64,000 nt of DNA from Limnochordia bacterium (GTDB taxonomy: Bacteria; Bacillota; Limnochordia; DUMW01). The stretch is from NCBI GenBank assembly GCA_023230925.1, contig JALNWK010000005.1, forward strand, positions 1 to 64,000. The letters run 5' to 3'. The stretch's first letter is position 1. Every line of letters starts with the position of its first letter. The position numbers and the translations under genes are program-made. Below, one piece after another: positions 51,301-60,800 of this stretch. The notes beneath the pieces are model-generated. The model saw only the letters and a list, made by a program, of their open reading frames with translations, had not been told where the DNA came from and searched no databases.

Positions 51301-52205
51301 GAGTAGGCCCCGTTTCCAATTCGCATGGCTTCTTCAGCTGTATTTCTGCTGGCAGCCGCTACCTCGCTGCTAGCCTTAGCAATCTCCAATGCCCGTTCAA
51401 CCGAAGCCTGAGCCTCTGCCAATGCGTTACCATAGTCAGCCAGTTCCTTCTCAAGCAGATCAGTTTTGTTGCTAGCAAGCTCTGCAATAACCTTGACTTG
51501 GTCCAGCTGATTGGTCAGCCCAGCGATCTCATCACTGTTAAGCTTTAACATCTCCAAGGCGTCCTCTTTGGATAGCCCGGGGGTTAGTTCACTCAATCTT
51601 TCAGCAACGAGATCTGTTACCAACGCCCGAACATATGCCTCGGTTTCCTTTTCGAAGGCATCCTGATCGGCTGTAAGTTGATCCACAAGCACCGCCTGTG
51701 CGGAATCAAAATCCGCTTTCAAACCAAGCTTTGCCTTTTCCAGACATTCTCTGATCTCTTCTTTTTGGTCGATAGAAGCCTTATCTAGGACTGCCATGGC
51801 TTCGGCAAATTTCGCAGAAAGAGTATCAAGTTCTGCTGCGATAGCTTCGTCAAGCTTGTCCCCAAGCTCTCCGGCGACTCTCTTAGTAATTCGCTCCTCA
51901 AAGGAATCTAGGCTTTGACCCAGTTGCCACTCGATCTCTGATGAAGCGTATTCCTCAATATCCGAAATGAGTCTCGACATTACCATAGCCATTTCGTATC
52001 TAGTGAATGAATTGCTTCCCTTGTATTCCCCATCAGGGTAGCCAATAACAATACCCGTTGCAGCCAGCTCAGCAATGGCATCATATGCCCAGTGGTTCTC
52101 TGCTACATCCGGAAATGGCATTTTTGATGCATAGGTAGTAAAAACTAAGCCTACCACAAGAGAACATATCGCAACAACAATTACAGGTGTTGTACGTTTG
52201 AACAT
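48333..52205 (-). CDS. Giant SLH / coiled-coil / barrel envelope protein (OmpM-like)
   Basis: A 1290-residue protein. Start ATG at 52205 has GGGAGGG upstream. Parts in order: signal peptide (1-27), one SLH domain (about 28-87, PFPDVAENHWAYDAIAELAA), a very long alpha-helical region rich in Ala, Glu and Lys (about 90-680) with two related ~70-residue repeats (ESRNAVLDSKMGDLLFRIER versus DSKNAVIDSKLSDLLFRIGR), and about 600 residues of amphipathic strands ending ALATVGFSF. The SLH should bind wall polymer, the helices would span the periplasm, and the C-terminal part would form an outer-membrane pore. Probably a major tether and porin of the cell. Confidence 0.88.
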   Translation of the reverse strand: MFKRTTPVIVVAICSLVVGLVFTTYASKMPFPDVAENHWAYDAIAELAATGIVIGYPDGEYKGSNSFTRYEMAMVMSRLISDIEEYASSEIEWQLGQSLDSFEERITKRVAGELGDKLDEAIAAELDTLSAKFAEAMAVLDKASIDQKEEIRECLEKAKLGLKADFDSAQAVLVDQLTADQDAFEKETEAYVRALVTDLVAERLSELTPGLSKEDALEMLKLNSDEIAGLTNQLDQVKVIAELASNKTDLLEKELADYGNALAEAQASVERALEIAKASSEVAAASRNTAEEAMRIGNGAYSTAAEAKDQSAEIAKVLEELKALSDATAETASRAEAIALKVQQSTDTTGPEVAEMAQTAVKNSDAALTRSAEAVAYSEEAKALGEKAVKLGQEAQVSAAEALTVAKEGLEISKTAEQTALEASEVATKLQQVTDLLNDQMGLFDVQLAAMSKDVDGLKALIDLKTASIMKQLDATNAELEDEIVAVKSAISVLDSKNAVIDSKLSDLLFRIGRANKQVERIEAKLDLTEAELQEEFDGIKGMLSLFESRNAVLDSKMGDLLFRIERTNKRADRIEATISELKAELQTGATGLDDLRSFVVALDTEVKNIESTQELLSSRLAKVEQGQQELRVAVGDLEDATGKLAAQQQDLRKDHDALSGSFEEFAAKFGKVRFFGDTSLELVNRAVVAGDAAKLYKDPHVRDTKTSNPKLYDPAVSRFAHKLTFGFEAYPSDNVLVKGSLATVTNFFGSDPDFNVRLSDMSVRVETPDVLRLAYFGSLSHDEIAGSFDKYTINKKKIEPLKMFGVSSKLAFSDTVRADVYFSRLNVGEYLAAVYGEFDVATGKLYTRLVSWFTDPHVGAGAPAYARDRVGQIGTVGSIGNIDYDLKYTVDSYKADSVTATDVKLGTNVGIIDIGFDYGNVAEGFAPKYAKDFKSKDGDLLPDQRKYVLTASAPVFGAKLTQQVGRLDTSVTKGHYELSNITTLKNVDVFGAELGYERRDITTKDDGGESSKIENLLDAKRNILDFDLYGAYFTRDFSTTDELDHSIGKLSVSRKIAPFDLPVVLDLDVANLKELGVDDRQHYQVALNIDKMPVGPGVSLDATYQWTTREIVDNKWTELDKWQENRKTVGGLRSVIDAGDGLMFAAGYRVTTTEDLLSSTVTDKVGTASIGLDYTGELLNAKVGVGVEYGQSTDLLTNASLAPESKLSLTADRQLYGGSLSLAAKQSAGLDTKKSDRFSARTADMKYVYPIGNGFNISLSSNYAELCWDTNVDEDYQVWEALATVGFSF

Positions 52206-52542
52206 GTGATAGTACCCTCCCTCATAAGCATGTACGACTTGATTACGTAGAAATCTCCCTATGTATGTCAATGCAGCCATAGGGTGCAGGTTAATTCTGA
52301 TCTATACTTGACAGCCCGGCCGGTAGTTGCCCGGCGACTAACAAGAGCACCCCCCCTTTCGGCAATATACCTGCCGGACGCTAGAATAGAGGTAGCATGG
52401 ATACAACATCCGACACTTCAATATCACATTCGCTAGTAACCTGCAAAATCCTTCTTGAAAATCAACATATCTTCCAGATAGTTGTGTCCATCGCCGTTGT
52501 GTTGGATAATGTAGCAAATCTTATCAAAACCATGGAGACCCA
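52206..52542 (-). promoter_or_regulatory. Long structured leader of the large SLH gene
   Basis: No gene is supported here. The minus strand has a compact GC-rich block. One hairpin is CCGGCA/TGCCG around 52358-52378. It is followed by GAAAGGGGGGG and then the second hairpin GCCGG/CCGGC near 52319-52335. The region downstream (52206-52300) runs to the start codon. It resembles a riboswitch-like 5' region but matches no consensus I can check. Promoter not identified. Confidence 0.35.
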
Positions 52543-53196
52543 CTAATCTACTTGCAATCGATCGAGTTGATTACGGGGCCCAATCACAATTAGCACATCC
52601 CCTTCCATTAACATATCTGTTGCTCCAGGCGAAATGTTTAGGCCCTCACCTCTTTTTACAACTAACACGTTGATACCATAGTTCTTCCTTAGATCTATCT
52701 CCCCAAGGGTCTTATTAGCAAATCTTTGGGGCACAATTGTTTCCGCAATGCTATAGTCTGGAGCCACCTCAATGTAGTCGAGCAGATTTACGGAAACCAA
52801 GCTATGGGCAACTCGGACCCCCATGTCACGTTCAGGGTAGACAACCCGATCGGCTCCCACCTTTTCAAGTACCCTACCGTGTAGTTCATTCTGTGCTTTC
52901 GCCCAGACTTTTTTCACACCCATACTCTTGAGCTGAAGGGTTGTCAGAATACTGGCTTGAACGTCTTGACCAATACTTACAATGGCCACGTCTACGTTCT
53001 TTATCCCCATTTTCTCCAGGGCCCGTTCATCGGTGGTATCCGCCTGAACCGCTTGAACAACAACATCCGCCACATCTTGAACTCTCTCTGAATCCTTATC
53101 TACAGCAACAACTTCATACCCTATTTCACTCAGTTCCCGGGCCACACTGCTTCCAAATCGGCCAAGACCGAGTACGGCAAAGATTCTCCATCTCAC
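52543..53196 (-). CDS. trkA: Potassium uptake regulatory subunit TrkA/KtrA
   Basis: Cytoplasmic gating subunit. RCK_N Rossmann fold: FAVLGLGRFGSSVARELSE, VVAVDKDSERVQDVAD, VQADTTDERALEKMGIKNVD. The RCK_C domain (from about residue 135) has DYSIAETIVPQRFANKTLGE. About 217 residues is the short single-RCK KtrA form. GTG at 53196 fits a GGGGG site; TTG at 53202 is possible. It follows trkH by 22 bases. Confidence 0.92.
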   Translation of the reverse strand: MRWRIFAVLGLGRFGSSVARELSEIGYEVVAVDKDSERVQDVADVVVQAVQADTTDERALEKMGIKNVDVAIVSIGQDVQASILTTLQLKSMGVKKVWAKAQNELHGRVLEKVGADRVVYPERDMGVRVAHSLVSVNLLDYIEVAPDYSIAETIVPQRFANKTLGEIDLRKNYGINVLVVKRGEGLNISPGATDMLMEGDVLIVIGPRNQLDRLQVD

Positions 53197-53218
53197 CCTC
53201 AAATACCCCCATCCAAAA

Positions 53219-54577
53219 CTAGCCTACAACAACAGGTCCCTCGGGATACCGAACCCCATCCCCTTCAGGAGCCACAAGTCTTCGTCCAAGAGCAAGAGCC
53301 AAGGTAACTGGCCCAATTCTTCCTGCAAACATGACCATCATGATCAGGAGCTTGCCTAGACCAGACAATACTGGTGTAATACCAGTAGATAAACCAACCG
53401 TACCGAAGGCAGAAACGACTTCAAACAAGACGGGCAGGATGGGCAGGTCTTCAATAGCTAAGAGCACCATAGTTACAGTGACTATTAGGGCTAAGGCCAA
53501 TACCATGATGCTTAGAGACCTCCGGACGGTCCTCTCTGAGATTCGACGATAGAACAACACATTATCATTCTGTCCTTTAATGGAGTTCCCAACGGCAACC
53601 ATAATACAAGCGAAGGTTGTCGTCTTGATACCACCACCGGTGGACCCAGGTGATGCCCCGATAAACATCAGTAGTAATATAAAAAACAAGGTGACTGGAC
53701 GCATTTGCCCTACGGGTACCGTATTGAACCCGGCAGTACGTGGGGTCACGGCCTGAAAAAATGCGGCTGTAACCTTTGCCCCAGGATCCAATGGCCCTAG
53801 TGTCATCGGATTATGGTACTCGGCGACCAGAACAAAAATAAAGGCCCCGGCAATAAGAACTAGCGTACTAACTAGAACTATCTTTGAATGCAAGGATAGC
53901 ATGCGAAACCTACGCTTAACAGTGGCCTCTCTTAGCACAAAAAAACCTAGTCCCCCGGCAATAATCAAAAATGAGATCACGAGATTGACAACAACGTCAC
54001 CCACAAATCCTTCAAGGCTTGTTCCGAAAAGATCAAACCCTGCATTGTTAAAGGCAGATATTGCGTGGAACACCGCGAAGAAAAAGGCACGACCTGCTGG
54101 CATGTCCCCGACCCAATGAAGAAAGAGAATCACAGCACCAATGCCTTCAAATATCAGCGCGATCTCGATGATCAGTCGCGCCATTCTGACTACGCCTGAA
54201 ACAGATATGTTATTCAGATCCTCTTGAATCAGCTGTCTTTGACGAATACCAATTCTTTTGCCAAGGAGCAAGGCAAACAACGTGGACATGGTCATAATCC
54301 CAAGTCCCCCGATTTGAACTAGAATCATTATGATCGTTTGACCAAACCGGGAAAATCCAGTGGCAGTATTTAGTACACTCAAGCCCGTAACACAGGTGGC
54401 CGAAGTGGCCGTAAAAGCTGCATCAAGAACGGATAACTCGACACCCGGGCGAGTTGCTATAGGCAGTTTCAGTAGTAGTGTGCCTACTACAATTACGGAG
54501 AAATATCCAAGACCTAATACCTGAGCTGGTGTTAGTCTTTCAATGGAAAAAACCCAATGTCTTTTTCTATGCATCAT
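53219..54577 (-). CDS. trkH: Potassium uptake membrane subunit TrkH/KtrB
   Basis: K+ translocating subunit with four M1-P-M2 repeats. LDAAFTATSATCVTGLSVLN gives the first pore loop, FNNAGFDLFG the second, AVTPRTAGFNTVPVGQ the third and VVSAFGTVGLSTGITPVLSG the fourth; each ends in the selectivity-filter glycine. 452 residues is the KtrB size. Its ATG overlaps the stop of the DUF3084 gene (ATGA), so translation is coupled. Confidence 0.93.
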   Translation of the reverse strand: MMHRKRHWVFSIERLTPAQVLGLGYFSVIVVGTLLLKLPIATRPGVELSVLDAAFTATSATCVTGLSVLNTATGFSRFGQTIIMILVQIGGLGIMTMSTLFALLLGKRIGIRQRQLIQEDLNNISVSGVVRMARLIIEIALIFEGIGAVILFLHWVGDMPAGRAFFFAVFHAISAFNNAGFDLFGTSLEGFVGDVVVNLVISFLIIAGGLGFFVLREATVKRRFRMLSLHSKIVLVSTLVLIAGAFIFVLVAEYHNPMTLGPLDPGAKVTAAFFQAVTPRTAGFNTVPVGQMRPVTLFFILLLMFIGASPGSTGGGIKTTTFACIMVAVGNSIKGQNDNVLFYRRISERTVRRSLSIMVLALALIVTVTMVLLAIEDLPILPVLFEVVSAFGTVGLSTGITPVLSGLGKLLIMMVMFAGRIGPVTLALALGRRLVAPEGDGVRYPEGPVVVG

Positions 54578-55887
54578 TCGTTTCCTTTAGTCTCGGCTAC
54601 CACAAGCTCGATTTGGAGCTTACCTGTATTCCACGTATCATGTTGGGCAACAGCATTTACGATAAGGGTTCCTTCACTATCCCGCACCGCAGCTATTGCT
54701 TTGAAAAACTCCTCACCGCTTGTTTGCCCAACTCGTCCTTCGGTATCGGTGACCATACCCTTTGCAATGGCCAACTCATTAACTTGCCGTAGCAAGGACA
54801 AAATAACGTCCTCTATATTTTGGGTATCACCGCCGAGAACCTCCACACTGGCCAGCACTTCCCCTTTTTGGAACACCTTCTGCCTGGGTTTGATATCAAA
54901 CCAAACAACTACCCCTTCTCCTAATACAGTGTTTCCGTGGGCCACCGCCCGGACAACGTATTGGCCGCTTTCCTCTCCGAGAACACGCACCACTTGATCA
55001 AAGTGTTCTTCTGAATATAGCATAATCGCGTAGTTATCCTTGCCTTCAATTCGTGCCCCTCGACCGAGGGCTACTTGGTTGGCACGTAACAAAAACTGCA
55101 CTAGATCCAATTGTGCGGCGTCTTGTCCTTTTCCGCCCTCCATCACTTGAGCAAAGACTATCTCGTTTGCTTTGAATGCAAGATGTCCGTACCTCATCTG
55201 TTCGTTAAATCGTTGATATGCCTCATCAAGCTTTTGATATTGTTCCAAAAGATTGACAATCTTAGTCTCAAGCAAGGTCTCCCGTTCCTGAAGCTCCCTA
55301 ACCTTTGCTTGGATCATCTCACTTGCATCCTTAAGGTTCTCCACTCTTTCCTTCTCAAACTCCAGATCCTTCTCTGTAGTGGCAAGATCCTGTTTTGCCT
55401 GTAAATAAGCGCCTTGGATATCCTGAAGCTGCTGAATCACTATAGCCCTCTCTTGACGCGCTTCTTCTAGTTCCCGCATAGCTTCATTGCGCTGTTCCTC
55501 CATGAATGATAATTCTTGTGCCTTCACTGTCACCTCAGACCGCAACGATTCCACCCTTAGTTGCTGTTCAGCGAGAAGGTCTTCGGCGTCTTCCAATAGT
55601 CTCTGGCTTTCCTCATAGCGACTCTCGCTTGTAGCTAGGGCCTGTTTTACTTCTTTCATGTGGAAAAGAGCTGTTCTGACATCCTCGGAGACTATCGACA
55701 TTACCGTTACACTTGCCGCTGCAATGACCACACCGGTAAGAACAGTAATTATCATAGAGGTATATCTGGGTCGCATACCTAGAAGGGTTAGTCGTTTTTT
55801 ACCAATCTTCATCCCAATCCGATCCCCAATAAAGGCAATAACTCCACCGGTAATGATCAGTAATACAACTAACACAAAACCGCCCAC
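54574..55887 (-). CDS. DUF3084 membrane-anchored coiled-coil protein
   Basis: A 437-residue DUF3084 protein. Two N-terminal hydrophobic segments (4-22, 42-65), between them GDRIGMKIGKKRLTLLGMRP, which is the family hallmark. A long coiled coil follows (about 75-225) and then a C-terminal globular domain (LLRANQVALGRGARIEGKD to VQHDTWNTG-like end). DUF3084 genes neighbour lpt genes in diderm Firmicutes; function unknown, perhaps an envelope scaffold. It is 30 bases past lptF/G. Confidence 0.88.
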   Translation of the reverse strand: MGGFVLVVLLIITGGVIAFIGDRIGMKIGKKRLTLLGMRPRYTSMIITVLTGVVIAAASVTVMSIVSEDVRTALFHMKEVKQALATSESRYEESQRLLEDAEDLLAEQQLRVESLRSEVTVKAQELSFMEEQRNEAMRELEEARQERAIVIQQLQDIQGAYLQAKQDLATTEKDLEFEKERVENLKDASEMIQAKVRELQERETLLETKIVNLLEQYQKLDEAYQRFNEQMRYGHLAFKANEIVFAQVMEGGKGQDAAQLDLVQFLLRANQVALGRGARIEGKDNYAIMLYSEEHFDQVVRVLGEESGQYVVRAVAHGNTVLGEGVVVWFDIKPRQKVFQKGEVLASVEVLGGDTQNIEDVILSLLRQVNELAIAKGMVTDTEGRVGQTSGEEFFKAIAAVRDSEGTLIVNAVAQHDTWNTGKLQIELVVAETKGNE

Positions 55888-55917
55888 GGTCCGACCCTCC
55901 GTATCTATCCGATCACA

Positions 55918-57006
55918 TTACTTTTTTGCCCTAATTAGCAGTATAACAGCTGCAATTCCCACAAATAAGTTGGGTAGCCACGCACCGAGAAACGGCGCCA
56001 AGGCCCCACTCTCTCCTAGAGCCAGTCCAAAGGTCATCACAATATAGTAGACTAAAATAATTGCCATACTCATGCCAAAACCCACTGATGACGCTGAACG
56101 ATGAGACTGAATACCAAGTGGTGCTCCGACAAGAGAAAACATTAATGTGGCGGCTGGAGTTGCAAATCGGGCATGCAATTGGGTGAGTAATTTGGGATCA
56201 ACATAACCTTGCCCACGTAAAATATCGATATGATCCTTTAGTTCCTTAGCGGTCATTTCATCGGGATGTTTCTGGTTCCTGGCAATATCCGTCGGTCGAA
56301 ACGCGATATCCGCTGGCTGCCGTCCCTGACCAAACTGCATGGAAGCAAGTCCATCATCGGCATCATGATAGTACACTACAGCATCACTCATATACCATTG
56401 TTCAGAGTCCCATATCACCGATGTAGCATAAGTGGTACGCTGGGGCTTACCATTAGATAAATCCATCATGGTCACATCTCGCATGACCTTCTCTTGCCCA
56501 TCGAATTCCGCCGCATAAAGAAACCAAGTCATTCGTTGCCTATCGTACCTCTTCAGAATAACATTTCTTTGGACCATTGACAAGTTTGTCCCTTTGACCT
56601 CCTCAGCTATGATCCTGGAGGACTCAAGGTTGGCTGCGGGTAGAACATATGCATTAACTCCCAGGGCAAGGATGGTACCAACAATCCCTGCCACAATGGC
56701 AGGTCGGGTAATCTGATAAAAGCTAATTCCCGCGGCACGCATCGCCACGACTTCACTAGCGGCGGACAGCTGGCTTAAGGATAGCAAAACACCTAGTAAT
56801 ACAGCCATGGGTAAGACCCAAACAATGATCTGGGGTAATCCCAGCAACAACAGACGTCCAGCAGTATTCCACGAAGCCCCATATTCCGTAACATAGCGGA
56901 TCACCTTCATGATGTCACTGCCAATAAAGATACTGCTAAAAACACCAATCCCAAACAGAATAGGAGGGACCAACAGTCTTATTAAATACCGATCCAATAG
57001 TTTCAT
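55918..57006 (-). CDS. lptG: LptF/LptG-family lipopolysaccharide export permease
   Basis: Inner-membrane permease with six helices and a large periplasmic beta-jellyroll. [20 protein letters not shown] starts helix one. The [30 protein letters not shown] region holds the coupling helix that contacts LptB. The loop [19 protein letters not shown] is followed by the jellyroll (about 135-250) and three helices ending [15 protein letters not shown]. Length 362 is typical. One permease gene is present here, so LptB may work with a homodimer or a partner encoded elsewhere. It overlaps lptB by four bases. Confidence 0.93.
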   Translation of the reverse strand: MKLLDRYLIRLLVPPILFGIGVFSSIFIGSDIMKVIRYVTEYGASWNTAGRLLLLGLPQIIVWVLPMAVLLGVLLSLSQLSAASEVVAMRAAGISFYQITRPAIVAGIVGTILALGVNAYVLPAANLESSRIIAEEVKGTNLSMVQRNVILKRYDRQRMTWFLYAAEFDGQEKVMRDVTMMDLSNGKPQRTTYATSVIWDSEQWYMSDAVVYYHDADDGLASMQFGQGRQPADIAFRPTDIARNQKHPDEMTAKELKDHIDILRGQGYVDPKLLTQLHARFATPAATLMFSLVGAPLGIQSHRSASSVGFGMSMAIILVYYIVMTFGLALGESGALAPFLGAWLPNLFVGIAAVILLIRAKK

Positions 57007-57722
57007 AGACTAAACCGATCCCCCAAGTAGAACTTTCTGGCCACGGGATCCAATGCAATCTCCGAAGACGGTCCTTCAACCAGAACCTTTCCCTGATGCA
57101 TAATATAGGCGCGATCAGTTATACTGAGGGTCTCACGCACATTATGATCTGTAATCAAAAGGCCCAGTCCCTTATCCTTGAGCATAGCAATAATGCCTTG
57201 AATATCCGCAACGGCAATGGGATCCACCCCTGAAAACGGCTCATCCAGTAACATGTATCGAGGCCGTGCCGCTAGAGCTCTAGCAATCTCGACCCTTCGC
57301 CTTTCCCCTCCGGAAAGAACATATCCTCTTTGCTTGCGTATAGCAGCAATATCAAACTCATCGAGTAGCTCCTCAAGTCGATCAGTTCGCTGCTTTGGTG
57401 TCAGATCCAGCAGCTCCAGAACAGCCACAATGTTGTCCTCGACACTGAGCTTGCGAAATATGGAAGCTTCTTGGGCTAGATATCCGATGCCAAACCGTGC
57501 CCGTTTATACATTGGCCAGCTGGTCACATCGGTTCCATCAACGGATATTCTCCCGGCAGAAGGTCTTTCTAAACCAACAATCATGTAAAAGGTCGTGGTT
57601 TTACCGGCACCGTTAGGTCCTAACAACCCGACAATTTCACCGGGTTCCACTTGAAGACTGACTTCATTGACAACTTTTCGCCTACCATAGCACTTGATCA
57701 CCTGTTCTACAACAATCGCCAT
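57003..57722 (-). CDS. lptB: LPS transport ATPase LptB
   Basis: ABC ATPase of the Lpt system. Walker [22 protein letters not shown] loop [20 protein letters not shown], signature [20 protein letters not shown], Walker [21 protein letters not shown] and switch His in [12 protein letters not shown] are all intact. About 239 residues. ATG at 57722 follows GGGGAG; the upstream in-frame extension to 57851 crosses the terminator of the TPR gene and is not real. LptB drives LPS extraction with the LptF/G-type permease. Confidence 0.95.
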   Translation of the reverse strand: MAIVVEQVIKCYGRRKVVNEVSLQVEPGEIVGLLGPNGAGKTTTFYMIVGLERPSAGRISVDGTDVTSWPMYKRARFGIGYLAQEASIFRKLSVEDNIVAVLELLDLTPKQRTDRLEELLDEFDIAAIRKQRGYVLSGGERRRVEIARALAARPRYMLLDEPFSGVDPIAVADIQGIIAMLKDKGLGLLITDHNVRETLSITDRAYIMHQGKVLVEGPSSEIALDPVARKFYLGDRFSL

Positions 57723-57794
57723 ATTGCCATGCTCCCCGCAGCATTCCTGTCCATGATGATATGCTTTTATTATAGCATCACTCCCGTTAACGGC

Positions 57795-57826
57795 AAAGGG
57801 CCCCGCCGAATCAGGAGGGGCCCTTC
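57795..57826 (-). terminator. Terminator between the TPR gene and lptB
   Basis: AAGGGCCCC (57796-57804) and GGGGCCCTT (57817-57825) form a 9-bp perfect stem with a 12-base loop, 25 bases past the TPR gene stop. On the minus strand TTTGCC follows, so the T run is short. It still separates the TPR gene from lptB, whose promoter must lie in 57723-57795. Confidence 0.65.
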
Positions 57827-57850
57827 TTCTCAAGTCTATGAAGCAACTCA

Positions 57851-60800
57851 CTACTTGCTGCTAATCGGAGTACCTGTTACCAAACTCATGAACGCCGTCA
57901 TCAAGGCTTCGCTAGCCCTATTCCAATCAGGGATCTCATAATCTGCAACTTGCCCGATTGCACTAGGAAGTATTTCCGTACTTAGGCTTTCCCACAATTG
58001 CCGTGCTTCAGCCGCAACCTGATTAACATCATGGCGCTCCTCTAAGGACCGTTGAATAGTGAGTAATGTCCCCAAGGGATCCTGCAGCAGTGTCTCGAGG
58101 AAAACCTGCTCATTCTCATCAAGCGCATTCCAACTCCAGTCCCGACGGTCCACATCGAATCTCCAGTCTAACCCCGCTAGGGTTTCATCGAAGGCTGCCG
58201 CTACGGTGGTCATGTTTAGTGCCTCGGCTCTGGCACGGAAATCAACCATGGCGATATCTACAACTTCGGGCATCCGCTTGATTTCCTCCTTTACCCCAAT
58301 CAGATGCCTTGCAGCTCCGATTAGCAAAGCGGCTTGCTCTACATCCAACGTTCTGACCTGGTTAGATGCCTCAATCAAGATACTATTTGCTGTGGCATAG
58401 CCAACATTCTGACCTCGATCGGATATGGTCTTTAGGGCAGCTGAGGTGGTGTTCATGATCGTCTGCAACCGACCACCAAGTGAAGTCTCACCTACCCAAA
58501 GCGTCTCAAATACAAACGTATTGATTGCCTCGGCCGTTTCAGGAAAACCATCGGATGTGGCAACTGCTGCTAGTTCCTCATATAGTATGAACTGTGTTTC
58601 CCTTAATAGAGGAATCACATTGGCCGCATTAAGCTGTTGGCTACACAGTTGCTCTATACAACGATTAAAGACACCTCGAGCGTCCTCTTCCGTAATGCCC
58701 ACTTCACTCAACCGCGCAAACAGGTTCGGCTCCAACTCGCTATAGGTCGTCTTTACCTCGCTAATTGTACTGTTCAATCCGGTATTCAGTGCTGTGTAAA
58801 CTTCATCAACCAGTTGCTCAGTTAGATTCAGGTCAGGATAGGCGATGAGCGCATCAGATAAAGTCATGAAGCAGTCCGCCATATAGCTTTGGATTTGTGC
58901 TTCAGTGTAGCCAGACCCAAAAGCACAGCTTAGCCCATCACCCAATACAAGTATAGCCGCTTCTACATCACCAACCAAAACCTTCGTGGTTGCCAATACT
59001 CTGTAGTTATCCACCGTCGGGAACTCAGTCACCAACTGTTCAGCATATTCCAAAGCAGAATTGAAGTCTTGAGTCTCCTCCAAGCAGATCCTAATGATCA
59101 AGTGCAAATCAGCTTCTTCTAATACGGCACCGGGCCAGTGAATCGCCTTATCCAAGGAGGCAATCGCCTCTTCAAACTTGTCGAGGTTATACTTAGCTAC
59201 ACCCATCATTGAGTGCATACGAGCAGTCTGATCGCTGTCGCTAAGTAGCCCTAGGGCTTGCTCCAAATCTGCCTCCGCTAAAGCCCACTCTGTCGAACTC
59301 ACTTCCATTTCCGCACGACGTACATACGCCCACCCAAGGTCCACAGCATAACTAGCATCTAACCCATGGGCACTGGTTAGATAAGAGATAACATTATCAA
59401 TCTCCTCGGCTCCTTGGGCAAGCATGTAGTAACACAGGGCTTGCTTTTCATTGTACAGAGCGGAGCCTGCGGGATAATCAAGGGCTGCCAGTTGGTACTT
59501 CTCGATAGCCCCTTGGTAATCCTCACTTGTAAATAGAGCCTCTGCCCATGCGGCATAGGCTTGCCCCCGGGCGGTTTTGTTCTCTTCACTATCTACAAGG
59601 GTAATGGCATCGGTATATGCACCAATCGCTTGCTCATAGAAAGCTCCGTCCAAATACAGAGCACCAAGGGCTAGATATACATCCGCCTTACTTGCGATGT
59701 ACTCAATCTCCCCGGTGGGATTTACGTATATGGCCAAGTCAAGCTTTGTTAGGGCTTGCTGCAAGGACTCCAAAGTCCCAAGTTCAACAAGCTCCAAAGC
59801 CCACTGGTAATAGGCTAATCCATGGGCCTGGTTGTATTCTGTCTTTTGATCTGACTGCACTGCCATGGCAAAGTAGTTAACTGCATCAGCCCAATTCTCT
59901 GCTGCCATTTCCAGATTACCCAGGGCGAAATAGACCGCCGCCTTATTGGCAACATAGCCTGCTTCGCCATCAGGATGAATGGCAATAGCTAAGTTAAGTT
60001 TCTCTAAGGCCAGTTGCAGACTAGCTTCATCCCCTGCTACCGCCAATTGCAGTGCCCAATCACGATAGGTCTCGCCAAACGCTTGACGATTCTCCTCCAG
60101 CAATGCGGGCCAGAGCGCAAAGGCTTGGTTGTAGTAGTCTATAGCTGTTTCGTACTGACCGGCTGACTTGGCTGCAATCGCTTGATTGACTAGATTGCGG
60201 GCCTTTTGTTCATCGCTTGGCCAAAGATCCTCAATGGGTGTGCGAGTTACTAGACTCATAAAGGCTTCCATTAAGGCCGTTGCAGCAGTATTCCACTCTT
60301 CTACGGTGAAGTCCGGAATTTGGCCAATGGCCTCGGGAAGAATCTCGGTACCTACACTGTGCCAAAGGGCCATGGCCGCTGCGGCTGAATCATTTACATC
60401 ATCATGTTCTTCCATTGCTCTTTGGATTACTAGTAGGATGCCCACTGGATCCTTCAGAAATGTCTCCAGAAATGCCTGTTCGTTTTCCTCTAGGCTATTC
60501 CAGTCCCAATCCCGACGGTCTACATCAAACTTCCAATCATTGGCTGCTAAGACTTCATCAAAGGCTGTGGCAATTCCACCAAGCTGTAGCGCCTCAGCCC
60601 GCTCTTTGAATTCTGCCAAAGCTATTTCAATAGCCCGGGGCATCTTCCGGATCTCATCACGGACGCTAATAATATGCCGTGTCGCTCCAATGAGTAACAC
60701 TGCTTGCTCCATATCCAAGTCGTAACCAACATAATCTGCACAATCCCAAAGGAGGTTCACAGCTACAGCTGAACCCAGAACCTCATTTCGATCAGATATG

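Noticed and set aside
52206..52542. c-di-GMP or c-di-AMP riboswitch before the large SLH gene
   Set aside because: The conserved core nucleotides I know for these classes are not visible, so only an unassigned structured leader is claimed.
57723..57851. N-terminal extension of LptB
   Set aside because: The extension runs through the terminator hairpin at 57795-57826 and lacks family similarity; the ATG at 57722 has a proper Shine-Dalgarno.
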